Below are positions 24,352 to 33,492 of a DNA stretch of 64,000 bases, piece after piece; the first letter of the stretch is position 1, and each line of letters starts with the position of its first letter. The notes below the pieces were generated by a model. The model was not told the origin of the DNA. It saw only the letters and a list, made by a program, of their open reading frames with translations, and searched no databases. Made by a program: the position numbers and the translations under genes. This DNA comes from Candidatus Dormiibacterota bacterium (GTDB taxonomy: Bacteria; Chloroflexota; Dormibacteria; CF-121): the NCBI GenBank assembly GCA_035544955.1, contig DASZZN010000049.1, forward strand, positions 22,018-86,017. Direction: 5' to 3'.

Positions 24352-24744
24352 GTGGCGTTCGAGTCGCTTGACTTCGTTTATCACCCGAGTCGCGACGTGA
24401 AGCGGGACGTTGCCTATTTCACAGATGTCCTCGGCGGTCGCCTCCGCTTTGCCGTGGAGGGTATGGGGGCGCAGGTCGCCGCCATCGAGCTCGCCCCGCC
24501 ACCGCCGCTCCTGCTGCTGGCGGATCACGTCAAGGGCAGCACGCCAATCCTGGTCTACCGGGTTCCGAGCCTCGCCAAGGCGCTGGCGCGGCTGACCAAG
24601 CAGGGGTGGAAACCAGAGGAGACGTTCGAGATCCCCCACGGTCCGATCTGTTCGTTCCGCACCCCCGGAGGGCAACGGATCGCGGTCTACGAACTCACCA
24701 GGCCAGGTGCGGCGGCGACCTTCGAGGGACGCCGGGACTTCTAA
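24352..24744 (+). CDS. VOC/glyoxalase-fold protein
   Basis: A 130-residue vicinal oxygen chelate protein: FESLDFVYHPSRDVKRDVAYFTDVLGG, AAIELAPPPPLLLLADH and CSFRTPGGQRIAVYELTRP. GTG start at 24352, five bases after the DinB-like stop. It shares one base with the SDR start, so DinB-like, VOC and SDR genes form one transcript. Substrate unknown. Confidence 0.85.
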   Translation: MAFESLDFVYHPSRDVKRDVAYFTDVLGGRLRFAVEGMGAQVAAIELAPPPPLLLLADHVKGSTPILVYRVPSLAKALARLTKQGWKPEETFEIPHGPICSFRTPGGQRIAVYELTRPGAAATFEGRRDF

Positions 24745-25604
24745 TGCAGACCTGGGGTGGCGTGGCCGGCAAGCGCGTCGTGATCACCGGAGCGACGAGC
24801 GGGATTGGATTGGCAGCGGCCGTCGAGCTTGCCCGGCGGGGAGCCTTGCTCACGCTGGTCGCCAGGAGCGAGGTGAGGGCCGCCGACGCGGTTCGCCAGA
24901 TCCAGGCCGCAGCCAGGGACGCGAGCGTGGACGTGCTGACCGCGGACCTTGCGTCACAGGCGAGCATCCGGCAATTCGCCTTCGACGCCCAGGCGAAGTA
25001 CTCCAGCATCGAGGTGCTGATCAACAACGCGGGCGCGATTTACTCAACGCGACAGCTCAGCCCCGATGGCATCGAGCTAACCTGGGCCGTGAATCACCTG
25101 GCGCCGTTCCTGCTCACCACCTTGCTGCTCGACCGCCTGAAGGCCAGCGCGCCGGCGCGGATTGTCACCACCTCATCGGATGCGCACGAGGGTGCCCGAA
25201 TCCCCTTCGACGACTTGAATGCCGAGCGCTCGTGGGGCGGCTTCGGGTTTCCGCGCTATGGCCAGACCAAGCTGGCCAATATTCTCTTCACGGGCGAGCT
25301 GGCGCGCCGCCTGGCCGGCACCGGCGTCACCGCCAACTGCTTCCATCCGGGATTCGTGGCCACCGGCTTCAATCGCAACAACGGTTTTCTGATGCGCATC
25401 GGCATGGCGATCTCACGGCCGTTCGCTCACAGCGCCGTGAAGGGCGCGCAGACGTTGGTCTGGCTCGTCGACTCGGATGCCGCGGGTGCGACCACCGGTG
25501 GCTACTTTGTCGACGAGCACGTGGTCGCGCCATCAGCGGCGGCTCAGGATCGCGAGGCCGCCAGCCGTCTCTGGCAGCTTAGCGAGGCGCAGTTCCGCGC
25601 CTGA
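24744..25604 (+). CDS. short-chain dehydrogenase/reductase
   Basis: A 286-residue classical SDR. It has the cofactor motif TGATSGIG (about 16-23), NNAGAIYS, the catalytic Ser region TTSSDAHEG and YGQTKLAN carrying the catalytic Tyr and Lys. The overall pattern resembles retinol dehydrogenase/WWOX-like SDRs. ATG 24744 overlaps the VOC stop by one base. The substrate cannot be assigned. Confidence 0.92.
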   Translation: MQTWGGVAGKRVVITGATSGIGLAAAVELARRGALLTLVARSEVRAADAVRQIQAAARDASVDVLTADLASQASIRQFAFDAQAKYSSIEVLINNAGAIYSTRQLSPDGIELTWAVNHLAPFLLTTLLLDRLKASAPARIVTTSSDAHEGARIPFDDLNAERSWGGFGFPRYGQTKLANILFTGELARRLAGTGVTANCFHPGFVATGFNRNNGFLMRIGMAISRPFAHSAVKGAQTLVWLVDSDAAGATTGGYFVDEHVVAPSAAAQDREAASRLWQLSEAQFRA

Positions 25605-25624
25605 CGCCTGCCGGCCTTTCCTCG

Positions 25625-26344
25625 TTAAGCCTTCACCTCAGGCTCGCCCCGATCGGCATTCGCTCGGCCGCGGTTCCAGTACGCCTTGGCCGAGATCTGA
25701 TCGGCGGTCCAGCCGCGAGCGAGGAGGGTGGCGTTGAGTGCCGAGACCAAAGCGACCTCGCCGGCCAGGTACGCGTGCCCTGCATCGGGTACGACCCCGA
25801 CGGCTGAGACGGCAGCGACCAGCCCATCGGGTCCGCCCATGCCGCTCTCGTAGTGCCAGGTCACCGTCTTGGTGGCGTCGGCCGCGAACGACTGCCGCTC
25901 GCGGGGACCGCCAACCATCAGGTACGCATTGGCGCGCACGCCGGCGGGCAGCGCCTCCATCATGGCCAACGAGCCCGGGACCGCCGTCGCGTCACCGGCA
26001 AACAGGTGCGATTTCGCGTTTGGATTCAGGCCGATCTTTCCGCGCGGGCCGATCGCCTCGATGGCCAGACCAGGGCGCGCTGCCTGCGCCCACCGGATGC
26101 CGGGACCATCACCGTGCATCACGAAGTCGAGGTCGATCAGGCGCCGCTCGGGATCATACCGGCGGATCGTGTATCGGCGGCGAACGACGCTGCCGTCATC
26201 GCGCACGACCGGCAGGGCCAGGTCCTGCCCAGCGAAATATTCGAATGCCTCGAGTGATGGACCGGTGAGCTGGATCCGGCGCATGTGTGGCGTGACGTCC
26301 TCCACCGAGGCGAGAAGTAGGGGCAGCGTCCTCGGTTCAGGCAT
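25625..26344 (-). CDS. siderophore-interacting protein (FAD-dependent)
   Basis: A 239-residue flavoprotein of the SIP family, which reduces ferric siderophores. The FAD-binding barrel has RRYTIRRYDPE and DFVMHGDGPGIRWAQ; the second domain has HLFAGDATAVPGSLAMMEAL, WHYESG and LAGEVALVSALN, with the YWNRGRANAD tail typical of the family. ATG 26344 is the natural start; upstream extensions would enter the divergent NRAMP gene. Divergent from NRAMP by 70 bases, suggesting a metal-related shared control region. Confidence 0.9.
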   Translation of the reverse strand: MPEPRTLPLLLASVEDVTPHMRRIQLTGPSLEAFEYFAGQDLALPVVRDDGSVVRRRYTIRRYDPERRLIDLDFVMHGDGPGIRWAQAARPGLAIEAIGPRGKIGLNPNAKSHLFAGDATAVPGSLAMMEALPAGVRANAYLMVGGPRERQSFAADATKTVTWHYESGMGGPDGLVAAVSAVGVVPDAGHAYLAGEVALVSALNATLLARGWTADQISAKAYWNRGRANADRGEPEVKA

Positions 26345-26414
26345 CAGTGCCTTTGTACCCGAAAATACGATCGGCAAGTTTGCGCCCGCCCGTCTGGATG
26401 AAACCGAAAGATCC

Positions 26415-27725
26415 ATGTTGAAGAGGAAGCCCCGTGCCCGACGCGGCCGAGCCCCCGGTGGCCTGCGCCCGTACGTGCGCTGGTTGTTGCGTTCGCGACT
26501 GCCCCGGTTGGCGTTTCTCACCGCACTGGGTCCCGGGCTGATTAGCGGGTTCGCCGACAACGACGCCGGTGGCATCACGACCTATTCGGTCGTCGGCGCC
26601 CAATTCGGCTATGACTTGATGTGGGTCGTCCTTGCCAGCATGATCGCGCTCGGGATCACGCAGGAGGTCGGGGCCCGGCTCGGGCTCGCCACCGGGCAAG
26701 GGTTCGGGGGCTTGATCCGCCAGCAATATGGCATCCGGCGCGCGGCATTCGCGATCGGGGTCATGCTCCTGGCGAACCTGGGTGACACCGTAGCCGAGTT
26801 CGCCGGCATTGGCGCCGCGCTCGCGATCTTCGGCGTGCCCATCGCGGTGAGCTCCGCGCTTGCTGCGCTGCTCATCATTTTCCTTCTGTCCCGTGCGAAC
26901 TTCCGTCGTATCCAGTTTGTCTTTCTGGCGGTCGGCATCGGCACCTCACTCGCGTATGCGCTTTCGGCGATCCTCGCCCATCCCGACTGGGGTGCGGCGC
27001 TCTCATACACCGTCGTGCCACATGGTTCGGTGACCACCTTGTACCTGGTCGCGGTCATGGGGACGGTGGGCACCACGATCACCCCGTGGGGCCAGGCGTT
27101 CATCCAGTCCTATGCCGCGGACAAACACCTTGGGCCGAAGGATCTCGCCGCATCGCGAATCGACGTTGGGGCGGGTGCCTTCCTCACCAACCTGGTCGCG
27201 GGCTTCATCGTGGTCGCCTGTGCCGCGACCCTCTGGTCGCATGGGCAGACGACCATCGCGAGCGCCGCCGACGCCGCGCGCGCCCTCGGCCCGCTGGCGG
27301 GGCATTCCGCGGAGCTGCTCTTCGCGCTGGGGCTCCTCACCGCCTCTCTCCTGGGTCTGGGAACGGTTCCTCTGACGAGCGCCTACGCGGTGACGGAAGC
27401 GTTTGGTTGGGAAAAGGGTCTCGACCGGAGCTGGCGCCAGGCGCCGGCCTTTTACGGCTTGCTGGCCTTCTTCGTCGGATTCTCGGCGCTCTTCGTCCTG
27501 ATCCCCGGCCTGCCGCTGATCGCCGTCATGTACCTCAGCCAGGTGTTCGACGGATTGCTCTTGCCCTTCATCCTGGTCTTTGTCATGTTGATGAGCCGGG
27601 ACCGCCGGCTGTTGGGCCGGCTGCGCAGCAGTCTCCCGCTCTACGTGGCCGGCTGGGTCGTGACCGGTCTGATCACGCTGCTATCCGTCGCGCTGGTGGT
27701 CAGCCAGCTGATCGGCACGCACTAA
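26415..27725 (+). CDS. divergent NRAMP-family metal transporter
   Basis: A 436-residue membrane protein with about 11 helices. The NRAMP core is clear (LTALGPGLISGFADNDAGG ... FGYDLMWVV), but the metal-site motifs differ: the usual DPGN of helix 1 is DNDAGG (48-53), and the usual MPH of helix 6 is replaced by TPW (GTTITPWGQAFIQSY). Mn/Fe selectivity depends on those residues, so this belongs to an NRAMP-related group with another substrate, possibly Mg or Al. Divergent from the siderophore-interacting protein gene. Confidence 0.88.
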   Translation: MLKRKPRARRGRAPGGLRPYVRWLLRSRLPRLAFLTALGPGLISGFADNDAGGITTYSVVGAQFGYDLMWVVLASMIALGITQEVGARLGLATGQGFGGLIRQQYGIRRAAFAIGVMLLANLGDTVAEFAGIGAALAIFGVPIAVSSALAALLIIFLLSRANFRRIQFVFLAVGIGTSLAYALSAILAHPDWGAALSYTVVPHGSVTTLYLVAVMGTVGTTITPWGQAFIQSYAADKHLGPKDLAASRIDVGAGAFLTNLVAGFIVVACAATLWSHGQTTIASAADAARALGPLAGHSAELLFALGLLTASLLGLGTVPLTSAYAVTEAFGWEKGLDRSWRQAPAFYGLLAFFVGFSALFVLIPGLPLIAVMYLSQVFDGLLLPFILVFVMLMSRDRRLLGRLRSSLPLYVAGWVVTGLITLLSVALVVSQLIGTH

Positions 27726-27811
27726 GTCAACCGGCGTTTGCTGGTTTTCGGGTCCTGACTGCCATTTTGCATTCTCTACGCTTGGGCGGCGTCGTACCTG
27801 AGGCTCGTGCT

Positions 27812-29326
27812 GTGAAACCGAGACTCCGTGCGCCAGGCGTCCCACTCTTTGTTCGTATCGCCGCCGGTTACGGGCTGATTCTGCTCGTGATGCTCGCCAT
27901 CGCCGCGCTGACTCTCGTCCGCTTGCGCGACACCGCGGCGGTCACGGATCGCCTGAGCCGGGAGGATGTCCCCGAGTTGCAACTCATCGACGATCTCAGG
28001 GTGCAGATCCTCAACGAGCAAATCGCCCTGACTCGCTTCGAGGGGTCGGTGGACACCGTGCCGCGCGGCAGGGAAGATCTGCTTCAACCCTACTTCCGAG
28101 CCCATGACCAAATCTTTGGCGACCTGGCCGCACTGGCTCAGTTCGAAAAAGACCCCGGTATTGCAGCGCTGATTCCGACCATCACCCGGCTCCGCACGCA
28201 GATTCAATCCGTAGAAGCGGAATCAAGCCGGGAGATCGCCACGCTTCGGTCAGGACTGCCTCTTGGCGCCGAAGGTGACGCGGAGATTGTCCTGGTCGAC
28301 TCGGCGCGATCGACGGCGGCCAGCATTGCTGACGACATCGGTTTGGACATTCGGATATCAGCGGTTGACGCCCAGAAATCCGCGTCCGATTCGACGCGGC
28401 TCGTCATCATGGCCTCGTTGATCGGTATCGGCGCCGCATTGGCGGTGGCCATCGCAGTGACGCTCGGCATCTCCGCGCCCTTGCGACGGCTGCGCGCCTC
28501 CGCCGATCGGATTGCGGCTGGTGAGATGGTCGAGCCGGGGCTCACGCATCGGCGCGATGAAATCGGCAGCCTCTCACGCGCGATGACGACGATGGTACGG
28601 TCGCTCAACCAACAGGCTTCTGAGCTGAAACGCTCCAACGCCGATCTCGAGCAATTCGCCTATGTCGCGTCGCACGACTTGCAGGAGCCGCTGCGGATGG
28701 TGAGCGGGTTCACGGGCCTCCTCAAGCGCCGCTACGGCGGCAAGCTGGACGCCGATGCGGACGAGTACATCGAATTTGCGGTGAGCGGCGCCAACCGGAT
28801 GCAATCGCTGATCAATGATCTGCTTTCCTACTCCCGGGTCGGCCGCGAGGAGGTTGCAGCCAAAGCGGTCGACACGCAGGTCGCCCTCGATCAAGCGCTG
28901 GCCAATCTCCAGACAGCGATCGATGACCGCTCTGCCATGGTGTCATGCGGTCAGCTGCCAACGGTCTGGGCGAACCACGGCATGCTGGTTCGCCTGTTCC
29001 AGAACTTGATCAGCAACGCCCTGAAGTTCTGTAAAGCCGAGCGGCCGATCGTTCGTATCCAGGCAGAAGCGCGTGGCGGGGATTGGGTCTTTTCGGTGGC
29101 GGACAACGGGATCGGCATCGATCCGCAATACAAGGACCGCATCTTCTTGATCTTTCAGCGACTGCACAAACAGAGTGAGTATCCAGGCACCGGAATCGGC
29201 CTGGCGGTATGTAAGCGGATCGTAGAGCGGAACGGGGGTCGCATCTGGTTGGAGTCCGAACCGGGCAAGGGCACGACCTTCTTCTTCACGTTGCCCGCCA
29301 CAGGAGGTCAGCAAATTGCAGCATGA
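27812..29326 (+). CDS. sensor histidine kinase with outer sensor and HAMP
   Basis: A 504-residue kinase. Helices at about 12-35 and 198-223 flank a helical outer domain of about 160 residues (CHASE3/4HB-like). A HAMP domain follows (APLRRLRASADRIAAGEM), then a phosphoacceptor region FAYVASHDLQEPLRMVSGF, and the ATPase boxes NLISNALKFC, DNGIGID and GTGIGLAVCK. The GTG at 27812 is the best start. First gene of a four-gene signalling operon; its stop overlaps the response regulator start (ATGA). Confidence 0.9.
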   Translation: MKPRLRAPGVPLFVRIAAGYGLILLVMLAIAALTLVRLRDTAAVTDRLSREDVPELQLIDDLRVQILNEQIALTRFEGSVDTVPRGREDLLQPYFRAHDQIFGDLAALAQFEKDPGIAALIPTITRLRTQIQSVEAESSREIATLRSGLPLGAEGDAEIVLVDSARSTAASIADDIGLDIRISAVDAQKSASDSTRLVIMASLIGIGAALAVAIAVTLGISAPLRRLRASADRIAAGEMVEPGLTHRRDEIGSLSRAMTTMVRSLNQQASELKRSNADLEQFAYVASHDLQEPLRMVSGFTGLLKRRYGGKLDADADEYIEFAVSGANRMQSLINDLLSYSRVGREEVAAKAVDTQVALDQALANLQTAIDDRSAMVSCGQLPTVWANHGMLVRLFQNLISNALKFCKAERPIVRIQAEARGGDWVFSVADNGIGIDPQYKDRIFLIFQRLHKQSEYPGTGIGLAVCKRIVERNGGRIWLESEPGKGTTFFFTLPATGGQQIAA

Positions 29327-29763
29327 GTGACATTCACGAACTCGTCCAGATTCTGCTCGTCGAGGACAACCCTGGTGACGTGCGGCTGACGCGTGAGGCG
29401 CTCAAGGAGGCGAAGTTCCGTAACAAGGTCGAGGTGGTGGGTGACGGGGTCGAGGCGCTCGCGTACCTCCGTCGTCAGGGCCAGTACAGCGGCGCGATGC
29501 GGCCGCACCTGATCATGCTGGACCTGAATTTGCCGCGGATGGACGGTCGGGAGGTGCTGGCCGCCATCAAGAAGGATGAGGATCTCCGGCGCATTCCTGT
29601 GGTGGTGCTGAGCTCGTCCGAGGCCGAAAGCGATATCGCGCGCGCCTATGAGCTACATGCCAATGCCTACGTGACGAAACCGGTCGACATCGACCATTTC
29701 CTGCAGGTGGTCAAGGCTATTGAGGAGTTCTGGGTGGAAATCGTCAAGCTGCCCTCGGAGTGA
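29323..29763 (+). CDS. single-domain response regulator (Rcp1-like)
   Basis: A 146-residue CheY-like receiver without output domain. It has the acidic pair in VEDNPGD, phosphoacceptor Asp in MLDLNLPRMDG, Ser in VVLSSSEAE and Lys in VTKPVD. The longer loop before the last strand resembles Rcp1-type regulators that pair with bacteriophytochrome-like kinases. Overlaps the kinase gene by 4 bases and likely relays phosphate from it. Confidence 0.92.
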   Translation: MSDIHELVQILLVEDNPGDVRLTREALKEAKFRNKVEVVGDGVEALAYLRRQGQYSGAMRPHLIMLDLNLPRMDGREVLAAIKKDEDLRRIPVVVLSSSEAESDIARAYELHANAYVTKPVDIDHFLQVVKAIEEFWVEIVKLPSE

Positions 29764-29769
29764 GCTGAC

Positions 29770-30666
29770 GTGGTAGTCGAGCGAACCCGTGTCCTTCTGG
29801 TCGAAGACAACCCGGGTGACGCTCGCCTGGTACGCGAAGCATTGAACGAGGCGCTCCCCGGCCAGTTCATGGTCCAGGTGGCTGAATCGTTGAAACAAGC
29901 GCTGGAGACGCTGCGCACCGCAGCCGACGAGGTGGATGTCGTCTTGCTGGATCTCTCCCTGCCCGACAGCCAGGGCCTCGAAACGTACCGCGCTGTCCAT
30001 GCCCTGTCTCCAGCCTGCCCGATCCTGGTGCTATCGGGACTAAACGACGAATCGATCGCGCTCAAGGCCGTCAATGAGGGAGCCCAGGATTTCCTCCGCA
30101 AAGCGCGGGTGGATGGTGAGGTGCTACCCCGCGCCATTCGTTACGCGATCGAACGGCACCGAATGCTGGAGCAAGTCCGTCAACTGGCCATCGCCGACGA
30201 GCTCACCGGGCTCCCGAACCGCCGAGGCTTCATGTTGCTCGCCGAGTACCAGCGCAGCCTGGCAGAGCGAAAGGGAACGTCGCTTTGCTTGATCTTCCTC
30301 GATATTGACCGCTTTAAGCGCATCAACGATCAGTTTGGCCACGAGGAGGGTGACAAGGCGCTCAGGGAGCTGGCCGGGCTTTTGCTACGGACCTTCCGGC
30401 GATCTGACGTGGTCGCGCGTCTGGGCGGTGACGAGTTCATCGTCCTGATGGCCGACACCAACAGCGACGGTTTGCGGACCGTCCTTGACCGCGTAGAAAA
30501 AAACATCAAGGCGTTCAACCAGGAGGCACAATTTTCATGGCAGCTCTCGATCAGCGTGGGGGTGGCCAGGTCAGACCCGGCGCATCCCGTGACACTCGAG
30601 GCGTTGATGGCGTCGGCCGACCAGGCGATGTACCGGGAAAAAGAGGCGTCGAGGTTGGCATCATGA
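29770..30666 (+). CDS. response regulator with GGDEF diguanylate cyclase
   Basis: A 298-residue protein: receiver domain (VEDNPGDARL, LLDLSLPDSQG, phosphoacceptor Asp present) followed by a GGDEF domain with intact active site ARLGGDEFIVL. The inhibitory RxxD site is intact (RRSD, five residues before GGDEF), so it should be an active, product-inhibited c-di-GMP synthase. GTG start at 29770. Third gene of the operon; overlaps the lipoprotein gene by 4 bases. Confidence 0.92.
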   Translation: MVVERTRVLLVEDNPGDARLVREALNEALPGQFMVQVAESLKQALETLRTAADEVDVVLLDLSLPDSQGLETYRAVHALSPACPILVLSGLNDESIALKAVNEGAQDFLRKARVDGEVLPRAIRYAIERHRMLEQVRQLAIADELTGLPNRRGFMLLAEYQRSLAERKGTSLCLIFLDIDRFKRINDQFGHEEGDKALRELAGLLLRTFRRSDVVARLGGDEFIVLMADTNSDGLRTVLDRVEKNIKAFNQEAQFSWQLSISVGVARSDPAHPVTLEALMASADQAMYREKEASRLAS

Positions 30667-31937
30667 GGCGGCTGGCCGTCCTGATGATCGTGATGGCGCT
30701 GGCGGCCAGCGCCTGCGGCGGCAGCGGCGCGGCCACGCCGCGGACGATGACCGGAACGCTTACGATTGCCGCCTTCAACCCCTTTTCTGGTCCCGATGCG
30801 AGCTTCGGCCCGGAGGAGTTCGCTGGCTGCTATCCGGCGATCCAGCTCATTAATCGGGCCGGCGGCGTTCTGGGTCATCCGCTGGAATGCCTGAATGTCG
30901 ACACGCACGGCGACCCGGTCGCAGGCGAGCTCGCGCTGCGGAACCTGCTCGCCTCGACCCCGAACCTCGTGGCCATCCTCGGCCCCAGCTCTGATGAATC
31001 CGTGCCCACCGTCCCATTGATCGATGCCGCGCACATTCCGATGTTCCTCGACGCGGGGCAGCGACTCTACGACCGGACCAGCTATCAATACCTCTGGCGA
31101 CTCACGGCCTCCGACGATGGGGCTGGTTATGCACTGGCGATCTGGGCTTACAAGCAGGGTTATCGGCGCGGTGCCACACTCTTTGGAAACGACACCGACC
31201 AGACGACCGTGCCGACCTTGTTGAAAGGGTTCCGGCAACTCGGCGGCACCATCGTGATCAACGAGCCGTTGGTGGAAGGCAAAACGTCGTATGCCGGCGA
31301 GGTCGCCGCCGTGATCCAGGCCCGCCCCGACGTGATTTTCACGGAGATCGACCCACCGAGTGCAGCCGCCTTTCTTTCGGAGTTCGTCAAGCGGCAGCCG
31401 GCGATCCCGATCGTTGGCACGCAGGCCACCGCCCAACCGGATTGGCTCCAGGCGGTGTCCCGCTCGATCGGCGCCCATACGCTGGCGAGCACCTACGCCG
31501 GTGTTCAGCCGTACGCGGCGCCGCAGGGCCGGCCGTGGGAGATCTTCAACGACGCCTTACTGGCCGCGGGCCCGGCAGTGCCGAACCCGGGACAGTGGAG
31601 CAGCGATCCATACGCGATCGCGAATTATGACGCGGTGACAATCGCCGCCCTCGCCATGGTCGAGGCGGGAACGACCGATCCGCGCTTTTACAACCGCTTC
31701 ATCAAAACCGTGACGGATGCCGGGGCGAACGCGGTGGTCGTGCACTCGTTCGACGAGGGGATCACGGCCCTGGCCGGTAAGCACCCCATCCAGTACGTCG
31801 GGCCGTCAGGACCGATTGTGTTCGATCCATGGCACAACGTCGCCGGTGGATTCTCGGTCGTGAGTTACGACCCCAGCGGTGAGACCAAGCTGATCGGTGT
31901 CGTCGATGCCGCGGCTCTCGGCAAGCTGAGCGGTTAG
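30663..31937 (+). CDS. periplasmic-binding-fold lipoprotein (Leu/Ile/Val-type)
   Basis: A 424-residue substrate-binding protein with a signal peptide and a lipobox-like LAASAC, so probably lipid-anchored outside the membrane. The mature part is a two-lobe type 1 periplasmic-binding fold (IAAFNPFSGPDASFGPEEFAG, LGPSSDESVPTVPLI, ATLFGNDTDQTTVPTLLKGF, RPDVIFTEIDPPSAAAFL). No ABC permease or ATPase gene is near. It ends a kinase-regulator-diguanylate-cyclase operon, suggesting ligand sensing rather than uptake. Confidence 0.85.
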   Translation: MRRLAVLMIVMALAASACGGSGAATPRTMTGTLTIAAFNPFSGPDASFGPEEFAGCYPAIQLINRAGGVLGHPLECLNVDTHGDPVAGELALRNLLASTPNLVAILGPSSDESVPTVPLIDAAHIPMFLDAGQRLYDRTSYQYLWRLTASDDGAGYALAIWAYKQGYRRGATLFGNDTDQTTVPTLLKGFRQLGGTIVINEPLVEGKTSYAGEVAAVIQARPDVIFTEIDPPSAAAFLSEFVKRQPAIPIVGTQATAQPDWLQAVSRSIGAHTLASTYAGVQPYAAPQGRPWEIFNDALLAAGPAVPNPGQWSSDPYAIANYDAVTIAALAMVEAGTTDPRFYNRFIKTVTDAGANAVVVHSFDEGITALAGKHPIQYVGPSGPIVFDPWHNVAGGFSVVSYDPSGETKLIGVVDAAALGKLSG

Positions 31938-31951
31938 TCCTTAGGCGGACG

Positions 31952-32410
31952 TTACTTCAACGACGTGAGATGGTCGACCGACAGGCGGCCCGGGCCGGTG
32001 AGGCAGAGGCTGAACGCCACGGTGCCGAGTAGCAATGGAAACTCGTAGCCGCCCTGTCCGTAGAAGCCGTTTTTCCAGTGCGCCTTGTAGGTGGCGACGC
32101 CCATGTTGAACGCGACCGCCAGCGCAACGGTCCGGGTGAAAAGGCCAGTGGCCAGCGCGATGCCGCCGGCAAGCTCGGTCAGACCGGAGGCGGTGGCGGC
32201 GACCTTCGGATTCGGGACACCCATCTTTTCGAGGGCCACCGCAAACCCGGGCCCGCTGCGCTCGACGGCGGCCGGGTAGTTGGGTCCCATCGCCTTGACC
32301 AGCACTGGGTGCGCCCGCTTTCCTGGGCCGCCGAACAGCTTCGGATAGCCGTGTGCCGCGAGGGTGACGCCCGCGACGATCCGGAGCAGCAGCAGGCCAA
32401 GGTCTTGCAT
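31952..32410 (-). CDS. DoxX-family membrane protein
   Basis: A 152-residue membrane protein with four helices and the DoxX/SURF4 pattern: LLLLRIVAGVTLAAHGYPKLFGG, GLTELAGGIALATGL and GGYEFPLLLGTVAFSLCLTGPG. ATG 32410 is preferred; an upstream start at 32470 would add a non-family extension. Convergent with the binding-protein gene and divergent from the proline-racemase gene. DoxX proteins are linked to redox or membrane stress but the role here is unknown. Confidence 0.88.
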   Translation of the reverse strand: MQDLGLLLLRIVAGVTLAAHGYPKLFGGPGKRAHPVLVKAMGPNYPAAVERSGPGFAVALEKMGVPNPKVAATASGLTELAGGIALATGLFTRTVALAVAFNMGVATYKAHWKNGFYGQGGYEFPLLLGTVAFSLCLTGPGRLSVDHLTSLK

Positions 32411-32496
32411 CAGTGGCGCCCTGATGTGAGGGTAGCCCAGACTCAGGACGGCATGCTGGGCCGCAATCAAAAGTCGGGCTATGTCAGCATGAGCCG

Positions 32497-33492
32497 ATGA
32501 GCGATTCGGCCGGCCGCCGCCTGATGGTGAGCACCGTCGACTACCACACCGCCGGCGAACCCTTTCGCATCGTCAGCGGTGGTGTCCCGTCGCTGCGCGG
32601 ACGCACTATCCTCGAGAAGCGGCGCTATGCTCTCGACCACCTCGATGAGATCCGCCAGCTTCTCGTCTTCGAGCCACGCGGTCACGCGGACATGTACGGC
32701 GGTTTTGTCACAGAGCCAGAAGACGAGGGCGCTCAGCTTGGGGTGGTCTTCTTCCATAACGCGGGGTACAGCACGGCCTGCGGCCACGGCACGATCGCGC
32801 TGGTGACCTGGGCGATCGACGCGGCCATGGTCCCCGCCGTTGGTCCATCGGTCGACGTCGTGGTGGACGTGCCCTCCGGTCGCCTGAAAACGGTTGCCAC
32901 CATGCACGATGGACGCGTTCGCTCGGTGCGATTCCAAAACGTCCCGAGCTTTGTGCTGTTCGACGCAGTGACCGTGTCCACTGGCGGGCGAATGATCGAG
33001 GTTGCGGTCGCCTACGGCGGCGCATTTTACGCCATCGTTCCGGCGGACTGCTTCGAGTTGCCCATCGAGGCGGCGTTCGTCCCGCGCTTCATCGACCTCG
33101 GCCGCCAGATCAAGGCCGCCATCGAGGCCGAAAGGGACATCGTCCATCCACTCGAACCGCAGCTCGCCGGGATTTATGGTGTGATGTTCACAGCAAAAAA
33201 CCGAAACGTAACCGTGTTCGCGAACGGCGAGGTCGATCGCTCCCCATGTGGCAGCGGGACCTCGGCACGGCTCGCCCTTCTCGATCGGCGCGGCGAGCTG
33301 GCCCGCGGGGCGACGTTGATGCACGAGAGCGTGATCGGCGGCCGCTTCGCGTCACGAGTGGTGGGGGAAACGCGGGTCGCCGATTACCCGGCGCTGATCA
33401 CCGAGGTCGAGGGGAGCGCGCACCTGACCGGCTATCACCAGTTCGTGCTCGAGGCGGACGACCCGATCGGCCTTGGGTTCCTGATCCGTTAG
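32497..33492 (+). CDS. proline racemase family, likely 4-hydroxyproline 2-epimerase
   Basis: A 331-residue member of the proline racemase/hydroxyproline epimerase family. Both catalytic cysteines are present, C95 (ACGHGT) and C251 (PCGSGT). Dehydratase members have Thr at the second position, so racemase or epimerase activity is expected. HTAGEP near the N-terminus is typical. Which substrate, proline or hydroxyproline, cannot be fixed from sequence. Convergent with marC with a 4-base overlap of ends. Confidence 0.9.
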   Translation: MSDSAGRRLMVSTVDYHTAGEPFRIVSGGVPSLRGRTILEKRRYALDHLDEIRQLLVFEPRGHADMYGGFVTEPEDEGAQLGVVFFHNAGYSTACGHGTIALVTWAIDAAMVPAVGPSVDVVVDVPSGRLKTVATMHDGRVRSVRFQNVPSFVLFDAVTVSTGGRMIEVAVAYGGAFYAIVPADCFELPIEAAFVPRFIDLGRQIKAAIEAERDIVHPLEPQLAGIYGVMFTAKNRNVTVFANGEVDRSPCGSGTSARLALLDRRGELARGATLMHESVIGGRFASRVVGETRVADYPALITEVEGSAHLTGYHQFVLEADDPIGLGFLIR

